A stretch of 12,119 bases of DNA from Panacagrimonas sp. (GCA_021773655.1 JAJFJX010000375.1:1-12119), one strand, 5' to 3'. Positions 1 through 7,336 are shown, counted from the first letter of the stretch. Made by a program: numbers and translations. The notes: generated from the sequence alone by a model not told the origin.

Positions 1-195
1 CGCGTCGGACGCGTCGTCGTGCGTGGCCGCGGCCGCGTCTTCGGCCACGGCCACCAGCATCACGTTGTCTTACAGCGCCTGCTCCACCACCAGCTCCAGC
101 TCCAGCGCCGACAGTTGCAGCAGGCGGATGGACTGCAGCAGCTGCGGGGTCAGTACCATGCTCTGCGCGGTGCGGACATTGAGGTGGGTCTTCAT
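1..195 (-). pseudogene. rpoN: RNA polymerase sigma-54 factor N-terminus, interrupted by an in-frame stop; runs off the left edge
   Basis: Reading from an ATG at 195-193, the first 41 codons give a clear sigma-54 Region I: a start like MKTHLNVRTAQSMVL, then TPQLLQSIRLLQLSALELEL, the Gln/Leu-rich segment that contacts core polymerase and enhancer-binding ATPases. Codon 42 (bases 72-70) is TAA. The same frame stays open beyond it to the edge, with DNVML where the family normally has the E-x-NPxLE motif, then an acidic, Ala-rich stretch typical of the variable Region I/II linker. The loss of Pro and Glu from that motif beside the stop suggests decay rather than one sequencing error. A Shine-Dalgarno-like AGGGAG precedes the ATG. 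An ATG at 60-58 could restart translation but would drop most of Region I. Sigma-54 normally directs nitrogen, flagellar or pilus genes at -24/-12 promoters. Family identity is quite sure; pseudogene status is an inference because only 65 codons are visible. Confidence 0.75.
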
Positions 196-299
196 GGCGT
201 CTCCCTGGTGCTGCGTTCTGGGTGACCCATGGTTGCCGCTGCGGGCTGAACGCCTAAGCGGTCTTTTCCCGACCGCCTGTGGGGGTTTCCCTTACACGC

Positions 300-313
300 G
301 ACGGGATCCCGTC
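300..313. repeat. Perfect 14-bp palindrome, possible operator
   Basis: GACGGGATCCCGTC is fully self-complementary with no spacer. It lies about 105 bp upstream of the sigma-54 start codon, a plausible place for a dimeric regulator site. No T-run follows it on either strand, so it is not an intrinsic terminator. Confidence 0.4.
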
Positions 314-422
314 ATCGCATCGTCCCGCGCCGTCCCGACCGGCGCCGGCCGGACGCGCACCCGGGCGTGAACCGCGACACCTCGATGTGCGCCGATTGCC
401 GCCAGCCCCGATGCGTTGCGAG

Positions 423-440
423 GCGATGCGATGCGATGCG
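423..440. repeat. Short tandem repeat, three GCGAT units plus GCG
   Basis: GCGAT occurs three times in a row and runs directly into the inverted repeat at 439-458. Related GATGC words lie just to the left, so the tract may have grown by replication slippage. Confidence 0.55.
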
Positions 441-458
441 GTCGCGACATCGCGACCG
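439..458. repeat. 20-bp inverted repeat with 9-bp perfect arms
   Basis: CGGTCGCGA and TCGCGACCG are exact reverse complements around a 2-nt centre (CA). It lies 37 bp beyond the stop of the response regulator gene and well upstream of the sigma-54 start. No T-run follows, so an operator for a dimeric regulator fits better than a terminator. The adjacent response regulator is one possible binder; that is a guess. Confidence 0.45.
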
Positions 459-494
459 ATCTGCCGGCAAGGGCCTGCGCGCCTGCCTGCGCGC

Positions 495-1157
495 CTACTG
501 CTCGTGCGCGTCCAGCCCCCAGCGCAGCGCCACCCGCATCAGCGCATTGGTGCCGTACAGGCCCAGGGTCTGCATCAGGCGCGCGCGATGAGTCTCCACG
601 GTCTTGACGCTGACGCCCAGCAGGGCGGCGATCTCCTTGGTGGAGCGACCCTTGCCGATCAGGGTCAGCACCTGGCGCTGGCGCGGCGTGAGCTGGGCGC
701 TGTCTTCGACGCGGGTGCCGTCGCGCCGCGCCAGCAGCAGGTGCGACACCGCCGGACTGATGTAGACCTGTTGCCTTTCCACCGCGCGCAATGCCAGCCC
801 CAGCTCCTGCGGTTCGGCCTGGCGGGTGAGAAAGGCTGCCGCGCCCTGGCGCAGCGCCGCCCTCACCTGGCCCGGTTCAGGGCGCGTGGCCAGCAGCAGC
901 ACCGCCACTTCGGGGTAATGGCGCCGGATCTGCGCCAGCGCATCGAGACCGCTGACTCCCGGCAGATCCAGTTCCACGATCGCCGCACGCGGTCGCAACC
1001 GACCGACGGCGGCGAGCAGTTCCTGGCCCTCGGCGGCCTCGGCCACCACCTCGGCGTGGGCCTGGGTCTCCAGCAGCAGGCGCAGGGCGGCGCGGATCAG
1101 GTTCTGGCTTTCGGCCAGCACGATCTTGATCGGACTCGGGTGCATCGGCGTGTTCAT
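495..1157 (-). CDS. LuxR/NarL-type response regulator with a degenerate (pseudo-)receiver domain
   Basis: A 220-residue protein with a receiver domain (about 10-127) and a C-terminal LuxR-type helix-turn-helix (about 155-205: LTPRQRQVL, then TKEIAALLGVSVKTVETH). The fold pattern is NarL/FixJ-like, but the phosphorylation site is gone. The acidic pair is E16-S17 instead of Asp-Asp, the phosphoacceptor aspartate is Glu62 (IVELDLPG), the switch Ser/Thr is Ala90, and the conserved Lys is Arg112 (FLTR). It is therefore probably not switched by a histidine kinase; Glu62 might mimic a constantly active state, or another signal may be sensed. The DNA-binding domain looks intact. I chose the ATG at 1157 because KIVLA begins 11 residues later; the frame extends further upstream but overlaps the DUF455 gene. 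The Shine-Dalgarno is weak. It starts 31 nt after the DUF455 stop, so it may belong to the metZ operon. Its targets are unknown. Confidence 0.9.
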   Translation of the reverse strand: MNTPMHPSPIKIVLAESQNLIRAALRLLLETQAHAEVVAEAAEGQELLAAVGRLRPRAAIVELDLPGVSGLDALAQIRRHYPEVAVLLLATRPEPGQVRAALRQGAAAFLTRQAEPQELGLALRAVERQQVYISPAVSHLLLARRDGTRVEDSAQLTPRQRQVLTLIGKGRSTKEIAALLGVSVKTVETHRARLMQTLGLYGTNALMRVALRWGLDAHEQ

Positions 1158-1188
1158 CGCGCCACTGTGCACGAGCAGGCGGGCGGTC

Positions 1189-1974
1189 TCACCTGCCGGC
1201 GCTGGCTGCGGCACACAACTGAAGTTCGGCCGGCTCGAATCCGGCTTGGACGCGGGCTTCGAGGTTGAACGGCGGATGCAGACGCATGCGGTGCTCGTGC
1301 AGCAGCGCGGCAAAGGTTGCTGCCGGCGCCATGCCACGCTGCGAGCACAGGTAGTGGAACCAGTGGGTGCCGAGGCTGACGTGCCGGATTTCCTCGGACA
1401 GGATCAATTCGAGGATCCCGGCGGTGGCCGCGTCGCCGACCTCGCGCAGACGTCCGATCATGCCCGGCGTGACGTCCAGGCCACGCGCCTCCAGCACCCG
1501 CGGCACCAGCGCCATGCGCACCAGCACGTCGTGGGCGGTCTTCTCTGCGGCCTCCCACAGGCCGTCGTGGGCGGTGAAATCGCCGTAGGCATGACCGAGT
1601 TCGGACAGCCGCATCGACAACATCAGGAAGTGGCGCGCCTCGTCCTGCGCCACGCTGAGCCAGTCGGCGTAGAACGCGTCCGGCATGCCACGGAAGCGCA
1701 GCGCCGCATCCAGCGCCAGGTTGATGGCATTGAACTCGATGTGGGCCACGGCGTGGATCAGCGCGGCGCGACCCGCGGCCGAGCCCAGTCCGCGCCGCGG
1801 CACCGCCGACGGCTGGACCCGCACGGGTCGCGCAGGGCGCCCCGGAATCGCCTCCAGGTCCTGCGTCCGCAGCGGCGCGGCGTGCAGGACATCTGTGGCG
1901 CGCAGCGCCGCGACCTGCGCGCACTTGGCGGCCGGATCGCTCGCACACAGCGCGGCGAGCAGCGCCCGGCTCAT
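1189..1974 (-). CDS. DUF455 family ferritin-like (probable di-iron) protein
   Basis: A 261-residue protein of the DUF455 group in the ferritin-like superfamily, which forms a four-helix bundle that usually binds two metal ions. Candidate ligands are visible: Glu80 in AHIEFNAINLALD, Glu112 and His115 in DEARHF (E-x-x-H), and Glu195 and His198 in SEEIRHV (E-x-x-H). HWFHYL nearby is also typical of the family. The reaction is not known to me; an oxygenase or oxidase role is an inference from the metal site. It is cytoplasmic, with no signal peptide or membrane segment. The ATG overlaps the metZ stop as ATGA, so the two genes are translationally coupled and share the metZ promoter and leader. An open frame continues far upstream on the same strand, but that part is metZ read out of frame. 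Confidence 0.88.
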   Translation of the reverse strand: MSRALLAALCASDPAAKCAQVAALRATDVLHAAPLRTQDLEAIPGRPARPVRVQPSAVPRRGLGSAAGRAALIHAVAHIEFNAINLALDAALRFRGMPDAFYADWLSVAQDEARHFLMLSMRLSELGHAYGDFTAHDGLWEAAEKTAHDVLVRMALVPRVLEARGLDVTPGMIGRLREVGDAATAGILELILSEEIRHVSLGTHWFHYLCSQRGMAPAATFAALLHEHRMRLHPPFNLEARVQAGFEPAELQLCAAASAGR

Positions 1975-3182
1975 GGCTGCGGCAGGCCGCGCAGCAGATC
2001 GGCCTGCAGGTCTTCCAGGTCTTCGAGTCCCACCGCCACGCGCACCAGGCCCTCGCTGATGCCGGCGGCGGCACGCGCCTCGGCCGAGATGCGCCCGTGG
2101 GTGGTGGTGGCCGGATGGGTGATGGTGGTGCGGGTGTCGCCCAGGTTGGCGGTGATGGAAATCATCCGCGTGGAATCGATCAGCTTCCAGGCGCCCTGGC
2201 GTCCGCCTTCGACCTCGAACGAGACGATGGCGCCGTAACCGCTGCTCTGCGCCCGCGCCAGCTCGTGCTGCGGGTGACTGGCCAGGCCCGGGTAGAACAC
2301 GCGGCCGATGCCGACCTGCTCGTTGAGCCAGGATGCCAGCCGCCGCGCGTTGTCCTCGTGCGCCTTCATGCGCACCGCCAAAGTCTCCATGCCCTTGAGA
2401 AACACCCAGGCGTTGAACGGGCTCAGGCAGGGTCCGGCGGTGCGCATGAAACCGAACACCTCCTTGCCGACCTTGTCCGCGTCGCCCACCACCGCACCGC
2501 CCAGGCAGCGTCCCTGGCCGTCGAGAAACTTGGTGGCCGAATGGATCACGTAGTCCGCGCCCAGCGCCAGCGGCTTCTGGAACACCGGAGTCAGAAAACA
2601 GTTGTCCACCGCCAGCCTGGCGCCGTGGGCGTGGGCGAGATCCGCCAGCGCGCGCACGTCGGCAATCTCGGTCAGCGGGTTGGAAGGCGTCTCCACGAAC
2701 AGCAACTTCGTGTTCGGTCGCAGCGCCTGCTTCCAGGCCTCGACATCGGCCAGCGGCGCATAGGACACCTCGATGCCGAACTTGACGAAGTAGTTGTTGA
2801 ACAGATTGATGGTGGCGCCGAACAGCCCCGCCGAAGCCAGCAGGTGATCGCCGGCCTTCATCGTCGCCAGCACCAGCGACAGGATCGCCGCCATGCCGCT
2901 GGCGGTGGCCACGCAGGCATCGCCGCCTTCCATGCGCGCCAGACGCTGCTCGAAAGCGCGCACGGTGGGATTGGTGAAGCGGCCGTAGACATTGCCCTCC
3001 TGCTCGCCGGCGAACACCCGCGCCGCCTCGGCGGCGCTGCGGAACACGAAGCTGGAGGTGGGATAGATCGAGGGCGAGTGCTCCATCTCCGGCCCGCGCA
3101 GCTCCGCGGCGCGGATGCCGAGCGTGGCAGGTCCCCACAGGGCGGTCGGATCTTCTTCTGGTGTGTCTGGCGTGTCGGTCAT
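1971..3182 (-). CDS. metZ: O-succinylhomoserine sulfhydrylase (methionine biosynthesis, PLP enzyme)
   Basis: A 403-residue member of the Cys/Met-metabolism PLP family (MetB/MetC/MetY/MetZ). It should make homocysteine directly from O-succinylhomoserine and sulfide in the cytoplasm. Visible signatures are YGRFTNPT (66-73, phosphate contacts from the neighbouring subunit), ASGMAAI (94-100), VETPSNPL (163-170), AVDNCFLTP (191-199), the PLP lysine Lys218 in SATKFLDGQGRCLGG, and NLGDTRTTITHPATTTH (346-362). The DGQGRCLGG stretch after the lysine is characteristic of MetZ as I know it and argues against MetB or MetC; MetY is longer. Length is normal. The ATG at 3182 has GGGAG 6 nt upstream. It follows a structured leader with an intrinsic terminator, so transcription attenuation is likely. 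It overlaps the DUF455 gene by 4 nt. Confidence 0.93.
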   Translation of the reverse strand: MTDTPDTPEEDPTALWGPATLGIRAAELRGPEMEHSPSIYPTSSFVFRSAAEAARVFAGEQEGNVYGRFTNPTVRAFEQRLARMEGGDACVATASGMAAILSLVLATMKAGDHLLASAGLFGATINLFNNYFVKFGIEVSYAPLADVEAWKQALRPNTKLLFVETPSNPLTEIADVRALADLAHAHGARLAVDNCFLTPVFQKPLALGADYVIHSATKFLDGQGRCLGGAVVGDADKVGKEVFGFMRTAGPCLSPFNAWVFLKGMETLAVRMKAHEDNARRLASWLNEQVGIGRVFYPGLASHPQHELARAQSSGYGAIVSFEVEGGRQGAWKLIDSTRMISITANLGDTRTTITHPATTTHGRISAEARAAAGISEGLVRVAVGLEDLEDLQADLLRGLPQP

Positions 3183-3294
3183 GTCAGTCTCCCGTCACGC
3201 GGGCAAGAAAAAGCCCGCGTCAATGTGCGGGCCGATCACTCATCGGTTCCACTTAGCTGGTTGAAGCCCGCAAGCGGAGGAAATCGGCGCAGGC
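3183..3294 (-). promoter_or_regulatory. Structured metZ leader RNA with terminator and antiterminator segments (candidate riboswitch)
   Basis: The leader carries four alternating segments (plus-strand positions): 1, GCGGGC at 3266-3271; 2, GCCCGC at 3227-3232; 3, GCGGGC at 3213-3218; 4, GCCCGCGT at 3197-3204. Segments 2 and 3 form the terminator stem; 1 and 2 can pair over 7 bp (3266-3272 with 3226-3232) as an antiterminator; 3 and 4 pair perfectly over 8 bp. Upstream, GCCTGC (3289-3294) can pair with segment 1 through one G-U pair, and TCCGCTT (3272-3278) can pair with AAGTGGA (3248-3254) as a pseudoknot. A 5-bp hairpin CCGAT/ATCGG sits at 3232-3246. If a ligand stabilises the upstream fold, segment 1 is hidden and the terminator forms, giving repression. 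The ligand is unknown; SAM or a related methionine metabolite is the obvious guess. No exact match to SAM-I or SAM-II was recognised. Confidence 0.6.
3205..3232 (-). terminator. Intrinsic terminator (attenuator) in the metZ leader
   Basis: On the minus strand GCCCGC and GCGGGC pair as a 6-bp stem around an 8-nt loop (ACATTGAC), followed at once by TTTTTCTT. This is a textbook rho-independent signal placed before, not after, metZ, so it should stop transcription early unless the alternative pairing wins. Confidence 0.72.
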
Positions 3295-3298
3295 CGGA

Positions 3299-3328
3299 AG
3301 TTTAGGGATCAGGCCACGGGCCGGTCAA
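3299..3328 (-). promoter_or_regulatory. Sigma70-type promoter for metZ
   Basis: On the minus strand TTGACC (3328-3323, 5 of 6 to consensus) is followed after 18 nt by TAAACT (3304-3299, 4 of 6). Transcription would begin near 3292-3294, exactly where the structured leader starts, which supports the call. It is a prediction only. Confidence 0.5.
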
Positions 3329-3821
3329 CGAAGGGAGGCGCCAAGGTGTGGGCGCAACGATGCCTGCAACTCGCCGGCGTCCTCGCCGCCGTGCTGCAAC
3401 TGGCGCCCTCTGCACCTGCGCTGCCCCAATCCGGCAATCCTGGGAGCAGGCCGGTCGCAGAGGCCGGTGATCGTTCGCGGGGCGGATGGCACGCCCGCAG
3501 CCGGGGAACATGGCGAGGCCCGCGACCCCGCCGCACCATCGTCGAGCGGGCCGGCGGGCATGCAGATCGCCGCCGCCGGTGGCTCGCCCTGCCTGCGCGG
3601 ACCGGCTGGCGCAGACCCGGCAGATGACACCGATCCGGGCTGAAGCCGGCATTGGCACCCAGGAGCCTGGGCGGCAGGAACCGTGCAGGCCAGGCCAAGC
3701 CGGCTCGAGTCAGATTTTTCGATGCTTCGAGGCCAATACGGGTTCTGTTCCGACCAGACGCAGCACAGACTCCGGCCGGAAGGGCGCAACCGCAGCCGCG
3801 CGCGTTTCTAACGCCCAGGCC
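3305..3821. other. Gene-poor stretch between purF and metZ
   Basis: About 517 bp without a secure gene. It holds the metZ -35 box, one doubtful plus-strand ORF with a signal-peptide-like start (3346-3627), and a perfect inverted repeat CCCAGG-AG-CCTGGG at 3658-3671. Just beyond the purF stop, GCGTT and AACGC can form a 5-bp hairpin on the minus strand, without a T-run. Long open frames on the minus strand here look like noise from high GC: Arg/Pro/Ala-rich with no motif. No clear purF terminator is visible. Confidence 0.5.
3346..3627 (+). CDS. Doubtful small secreted protein, possibly frameshifted
   Basis: A GTG start at 3346 follows a good Shine-Dalgarno (GGGAGG, about 7 nt away). The first 25 residues look like a signal peptide: a short basic start, a hydrophobic core LAGVLAAVLQLAP and an Ala-x-Ala site (SAPALPQ). 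After about residue 45 the protein becomes Arg/Trp/Gly-rich and unlike a normal exported protein. Another plus-strand frame from about 3450 to the TGA at 3641-3643 reads more naturally (PVIVRGADGTPAAGEHGE), so the true gene may have been broken by a frameshift. It would be transcribed away from metZ from an overlapping promoter region. No family recognised; it may not be a gene. Confidence 0.25.
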   Translation: MWAQRCLQLAGVLAAVLQLAPSAPALPQSGNPGSRPVAEAGDRSRGGWHARSRGTWRGPRPRRTIVERAGGHADRRRRWLALPARTGWRRPGR

Positions 3822-5342
<1,521 letters not shown>

Positions 5343-5355
5343 CAGATGCGTCTCC

Positions 5356-5931
5356 TCAAACCTGGCCGGGCACGGACCCGCGACGGGTGGCCGGCCCCAG
5401 GGGCAAACTCTGCTGCGTTTCCGATGCCGGCACCGTGGTTGCGTCCGGGCGCAAGGGATCCAGCCAGGCATCCGGGATCAGGACATCCAGGCCGTCGGCG
5501 ATCACCTGTGCCGGACTGATCAGCACCGACTGCTGCCACCAGCCCTCTTCCCTGAACCCGACGGTGCTGCCCAGCAGCACGCCCAGACCGACGAACAGGA
5601 ATCCGCGAATCAGACCCAGGCCGGAGCCCAGCGTGCGATCAGCGGTGGAAAAACGGCTTTCACGGATGTGCGTGACCAGCACTGCGGTCAGCACGCCCCC
5701 CACCAGCAGGCCGCCCAGGAACACGCCTCCGTAGGCGACGCCGGCACGCACCAGCGGATGGGCGATGTGCGGGGTCAGCGCGGCCGCAGCATGCTGTCCG
5801 AATGCCACCGCCAGCAGGATCGCCAGCACCCAGGTCCCCAGGCCGAAGAACTCACGGGTGAAGCCGCGGACGAAACCGATCAGGATCGACAGCAGGACGA
5901 CCGCCACGATGCCGTAATCCAGCCAGTTCAT
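5356..5931 (-). CDS. cvpA: CvpA family inner-membrane protein
   Basis: A 191-residue membrane protein with about four hydrophobic helices (roughly 5-20, 31-48, 63-85, 103-121). The N-terminus MNWLDYGIVAVVLLSILIGF followed by VRGFTREF is the typical CvpA signature. In E. coli CvpA is needed for colicin V export and affects envelope tolerance; its molecular job is not settled. It is longer than the E. coli protein through a Pro/Thr-rich polar tail (from about 155) with no recognised domain. It lies directly before purF, as in many proteobacteria, and follows thrC after a 59-nt gap. No clear Shine-Dalgarno precedes the ATG. Confidence 0.92.
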   Translation of the reverse strand: MNWLDYGIVAVVLLSILIGFVRGFTREFFGLGTWVLAILLAVAFGQHAAAALTPHIAHPLVRAGVAYGGVFLGGLLVGGVLTAVLVTHIRESRFSTADRTLGSGLGLIRGFLFVGLGVLLGSTVGFREEGWWQQSVLISPAQVIADGLDVLIPDAWLDPLRPDATTVPASETQQSLPLGPATRRGSVPGQV

Positions 5932-5959
5932 GCTTTGGGAAGGTCAAAACGCCGCGCGA

Positions 5960-5968
5960 AGTCTAACA
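5960..5968 (-). promoter_or_regulatory. Possible extended -10 element before cvpA
   Basis: In the 59-nt thrC-cvpA gap the minus strand reads TGTTAGACT, an extended -10-like word (TG then TAGACT, 4 of 6). No good -35 box stands at the right distance. If real, it would give cvpA-purF their own promoter with a 5' leader of about 20 nt. Confidence 0.2.
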
Positions 5969-5990
5969 CCCCGGACCACACCGACCGCGC

Positions 5991-7112
5991 TCAACGCATG
6001 CGTTCGGTCAGGCATTTCTCCACCGCCGATCGCTCCGCCGGCACCTGGATCAGGCCGGCCAGGCCCTTCTTCATCACGATGTCCGGGTCCTTAAGGCCGT
6101 TGCCGGTCAGCGTGCACACCACCGTGGTGCCGGCCGCGATGCGTCCGGAGCGGATGTCGCGCAGTGCGCCGCACAGCGAGGCGGCAGAGGCCGGCTCGCA
6201 GAACACGCCCTCGGTCTCGGCCAGCAGCTTCTGCGTGGCCAGGATCTGGTCGTCGTCGCACTCGTCGAACCAGCCGCCGGATTCCTCGTGCACCGCCCAT
6301 GCGAAGTCCCAGGACTGCGGGTCGCCGATGCGAATTGCGGTGGCGACCGTTTCGGGCACCTTCACCGGCCCGCCACGCAGGAACGGCGCCGCGCCGCTGG
6401 CCTGGTAGCCCACCATCACCGGCCGTGTATCGGTGACCGCGGTGCGGTCGTACGCCGGCGCATCGCCGAAGGCGCGCGAAGCCAGTGTGGTGCGCCCGGT
6501 GAGTTCCGAGTAGCCCATCCAGTAGGCCGAGATGTTGCCGGCGTTGCCGACCGGCAGGCAGTGGTAGTCGGGCGCGCGGCCGAGTTCCTCGACGATCTCG
6601 AACGCCGCCGTCTTCTGGCCCTGCAGGCGATAGGGGTTGATCGAATTGACGATCGACACCGGCGTGGTCTGGCCCACTTCCTTGACCAGTCGCATGCCGT
6701 CGTCGAAGTTGCCCAGCACCTGGATCACCACCGCGCCATGCACGACCGCCTGGGCCAGCTTGCCCAGCGCGATCTTGCCCTCGGGAATCAGCACGAAGGC
6801 GGTGATGCCGGCGCGCACCGCATAGGCGGCGGCGGCGGCCGAGGTGTTGCCGGTGGAGGCGCAGATGATGGCGCGCGCACCCTCGTGCACGGCCTGCGTC
6901 ACCGCCACGGTCATGCCGCGATCCTTGAAAGAACCGGTGGGATTGAGCCCTTCGAACTTCACGTACAACTCGTTCTCGAAGCCCAGTTTTGAGGGCAGGT
7001 TCTGTAGCCGGATCAACGGCGTGCGGCCCTCGCCCAGCGAGATGGGGCGGGCTTCGGGCGCCAGCGGAAGGCGGTGGCGGTAGTGATCGACAAGGCCGGT
7101 GTAGCGGGTCAT
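5991..7112 (-). CDS. thrC: Threonine synthase
   Basis: A 373-residue fold-type II PLP enzyme that converts O-phosphohomoserine to threonine in the cytoplasm. Motifs: SLGEGRTPLI (25-34), NPTGSFKDRG (57-66) with PLP lysine Lys63, CASTGNTSAAAAAYA (84-98), the PLP-phosphate loop VGNAGN (188-193), EPASAAS (306-312) and TGNGLKDP (336-343). It resembles the short actinobacterial/Bacillus-type enzyme (about 350-360 residues) rather than the roughly 430-residue E. coli type; the extra length is partly an insertion near 208-232. The ATG at 7112 is preferred because MTRYTGLVDHYRHRLP matches the family's N-terminus; an in-frame extension to 7157 would overlap the preceding small gene. Only 2 nt separate it from that gene's stop. 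No thrA or thrB is adjacent. Confidence 0.94.
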   Translation of the reverse strand: MTRYTGLVDHYRHRLPLAPEARPISLGEGRTPLIRLQNLPSKLGFENELYVKFEGLNPTGSFKDRGMTVAVTQAVHEGARAIICASTGNTSAAAAAYAVRAGITAFVLIPEGKIALGKLAQAVVHGAVVIQVLGNFDDGMRLVKEVGQTTPVSIVNSINPYRLQGQKTAAFEIVEELGRAPDYHCLPVGNAGNISAYWMGYSELTGRTTLASRAFGDAPAYDRTAVTDTRPVMVGYQASGAAPFLRGGPVKVPETVATAIRIGDPQSWDFAWAVHEESGGWFDECDDDQILATQKLLAETEGVFCEPASAASLCGALRDIRSGRIAAGTTVVCTLTGNGLKDPDIVMKKGLAGLIQVPAERSAVEKCLTERMR

Positions 7113-7114
7113 GG

Positions 7115-7336
7115 TCAATGCTCGGAAAGCAGAACTTGTGGGTCGCCGGGCCGCCAAACCGCTGCGAAATGCCGGGCGTTGATGGAGCGCAACACCTTGG
7201 CGCCGGCTTTGCGCACGGCGACGAGAGGAAGGTAATCGTAGTCCGCGCCGCCGCGCCCGCCGACCTGCCCGGTTTGGCCCGGGGCATCGCCCATCGAGAC
7301 CGGAGCATGAACGGCGGGCTCCGCGGGGGAGTTCAT
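7115..7336 (-). CDS. Small hypothetical protein coupled to thrC
   Basis: A 73-residue protein from the ATG at 7336, not recognised. The first 30 residues are Pro/Gly/Ala-rich and probably disordered. The rest (ADYDYLPLVAV, then KAGAKVLRSINARHF, then AVWRPGDPQVLLSEH) looks like a compact alpha/beta piece. There is no signal peptide, membrane segment or cysteine. Its TGA lies 2 nt before the thrC ATG, which supports a real translated gene and coupling. The start is uncertain: the frame opens with TTG at 7372, whose Shine-Dalgarno would touch it, and ATG 7294 is another option. A mini-ORF of 10 codons (7365-7333), with AGGA 7 nt upstream, overlaps the chosen ATG as ATGA and may deliver ribosomes to it. 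It follows secA after 52 nt with no terminator in between. Confidence 0.5.
   Translation of the reverse strand: MNSPAEPAVHAPVSMGDAPGQTGQVGGRGGADYDYLPLVAVRKAGAKVLRSINARHFAAVWRPGDPQVLLSEH

Larger units (their letters stand above)
196..494. other. Intergenic region upstream of the sigma-54 remnant, rich in palindromes
   Basis: No convincing gene lies here; open frames show no recognisable protein. The stretch contains a 14-bp perfect palindrome (300-313), a 20-bp inverted repeat (439-458), a pentamer tandem repeat (423-440), and a weaker inverted repeat GCGGTC/GACCGC (258-263 and 271-276). It would have to hold any promoter of the sigma-54 gene and any terminator of the response regulator gene. 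I see no T-tract terminator and no convincing -35/-10 pair. Confidence 0.5.

Noticed and set aside
279..1268. A 329-residue plus-strand open frame opposite the response regulator
   Set aside because: It is Gln/His/Arg-rich antisense sequence with no recognisable domain, and the opposite strand encodes a clear receiver plus HTH.
1189..3138. A 649-residue open frame that appears to fuse a MetZ-like region to DUF455
   Set aside because: The upstream part is metZ read in the wrong frame; the real DUF455 start is the ATG overlapping the metZ stop.
3220..3243. Seven-codon ORF MSDRPAH in the metZ leader as a methionine leader peptide
   Set aside because: It has only the initiator Met, no Met run and a weak Shine-Dalgarno, so ribosome-stalling attenuation by Met starvation is not supported.
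3183..3294. SAM-I (S-box) riboswitch in the metZ leader
   Set aside because: The conserved SAM-I core and its four-way junction are not present; only the idea of a different aptamer remains.
3653..3671. TGGCAC as a -24 element of a sigma-54 promoter
   Set aside because: No TTGC-like -12 element stands at the required spacing.
3325..3789. Minus-strand open frames of 118-154 codons between purF and metZ
   Set aside because: Three overlapping frames are open at once, with Arg/Pro/Ala-rich content and no family features, as expected by chance at this GC content.
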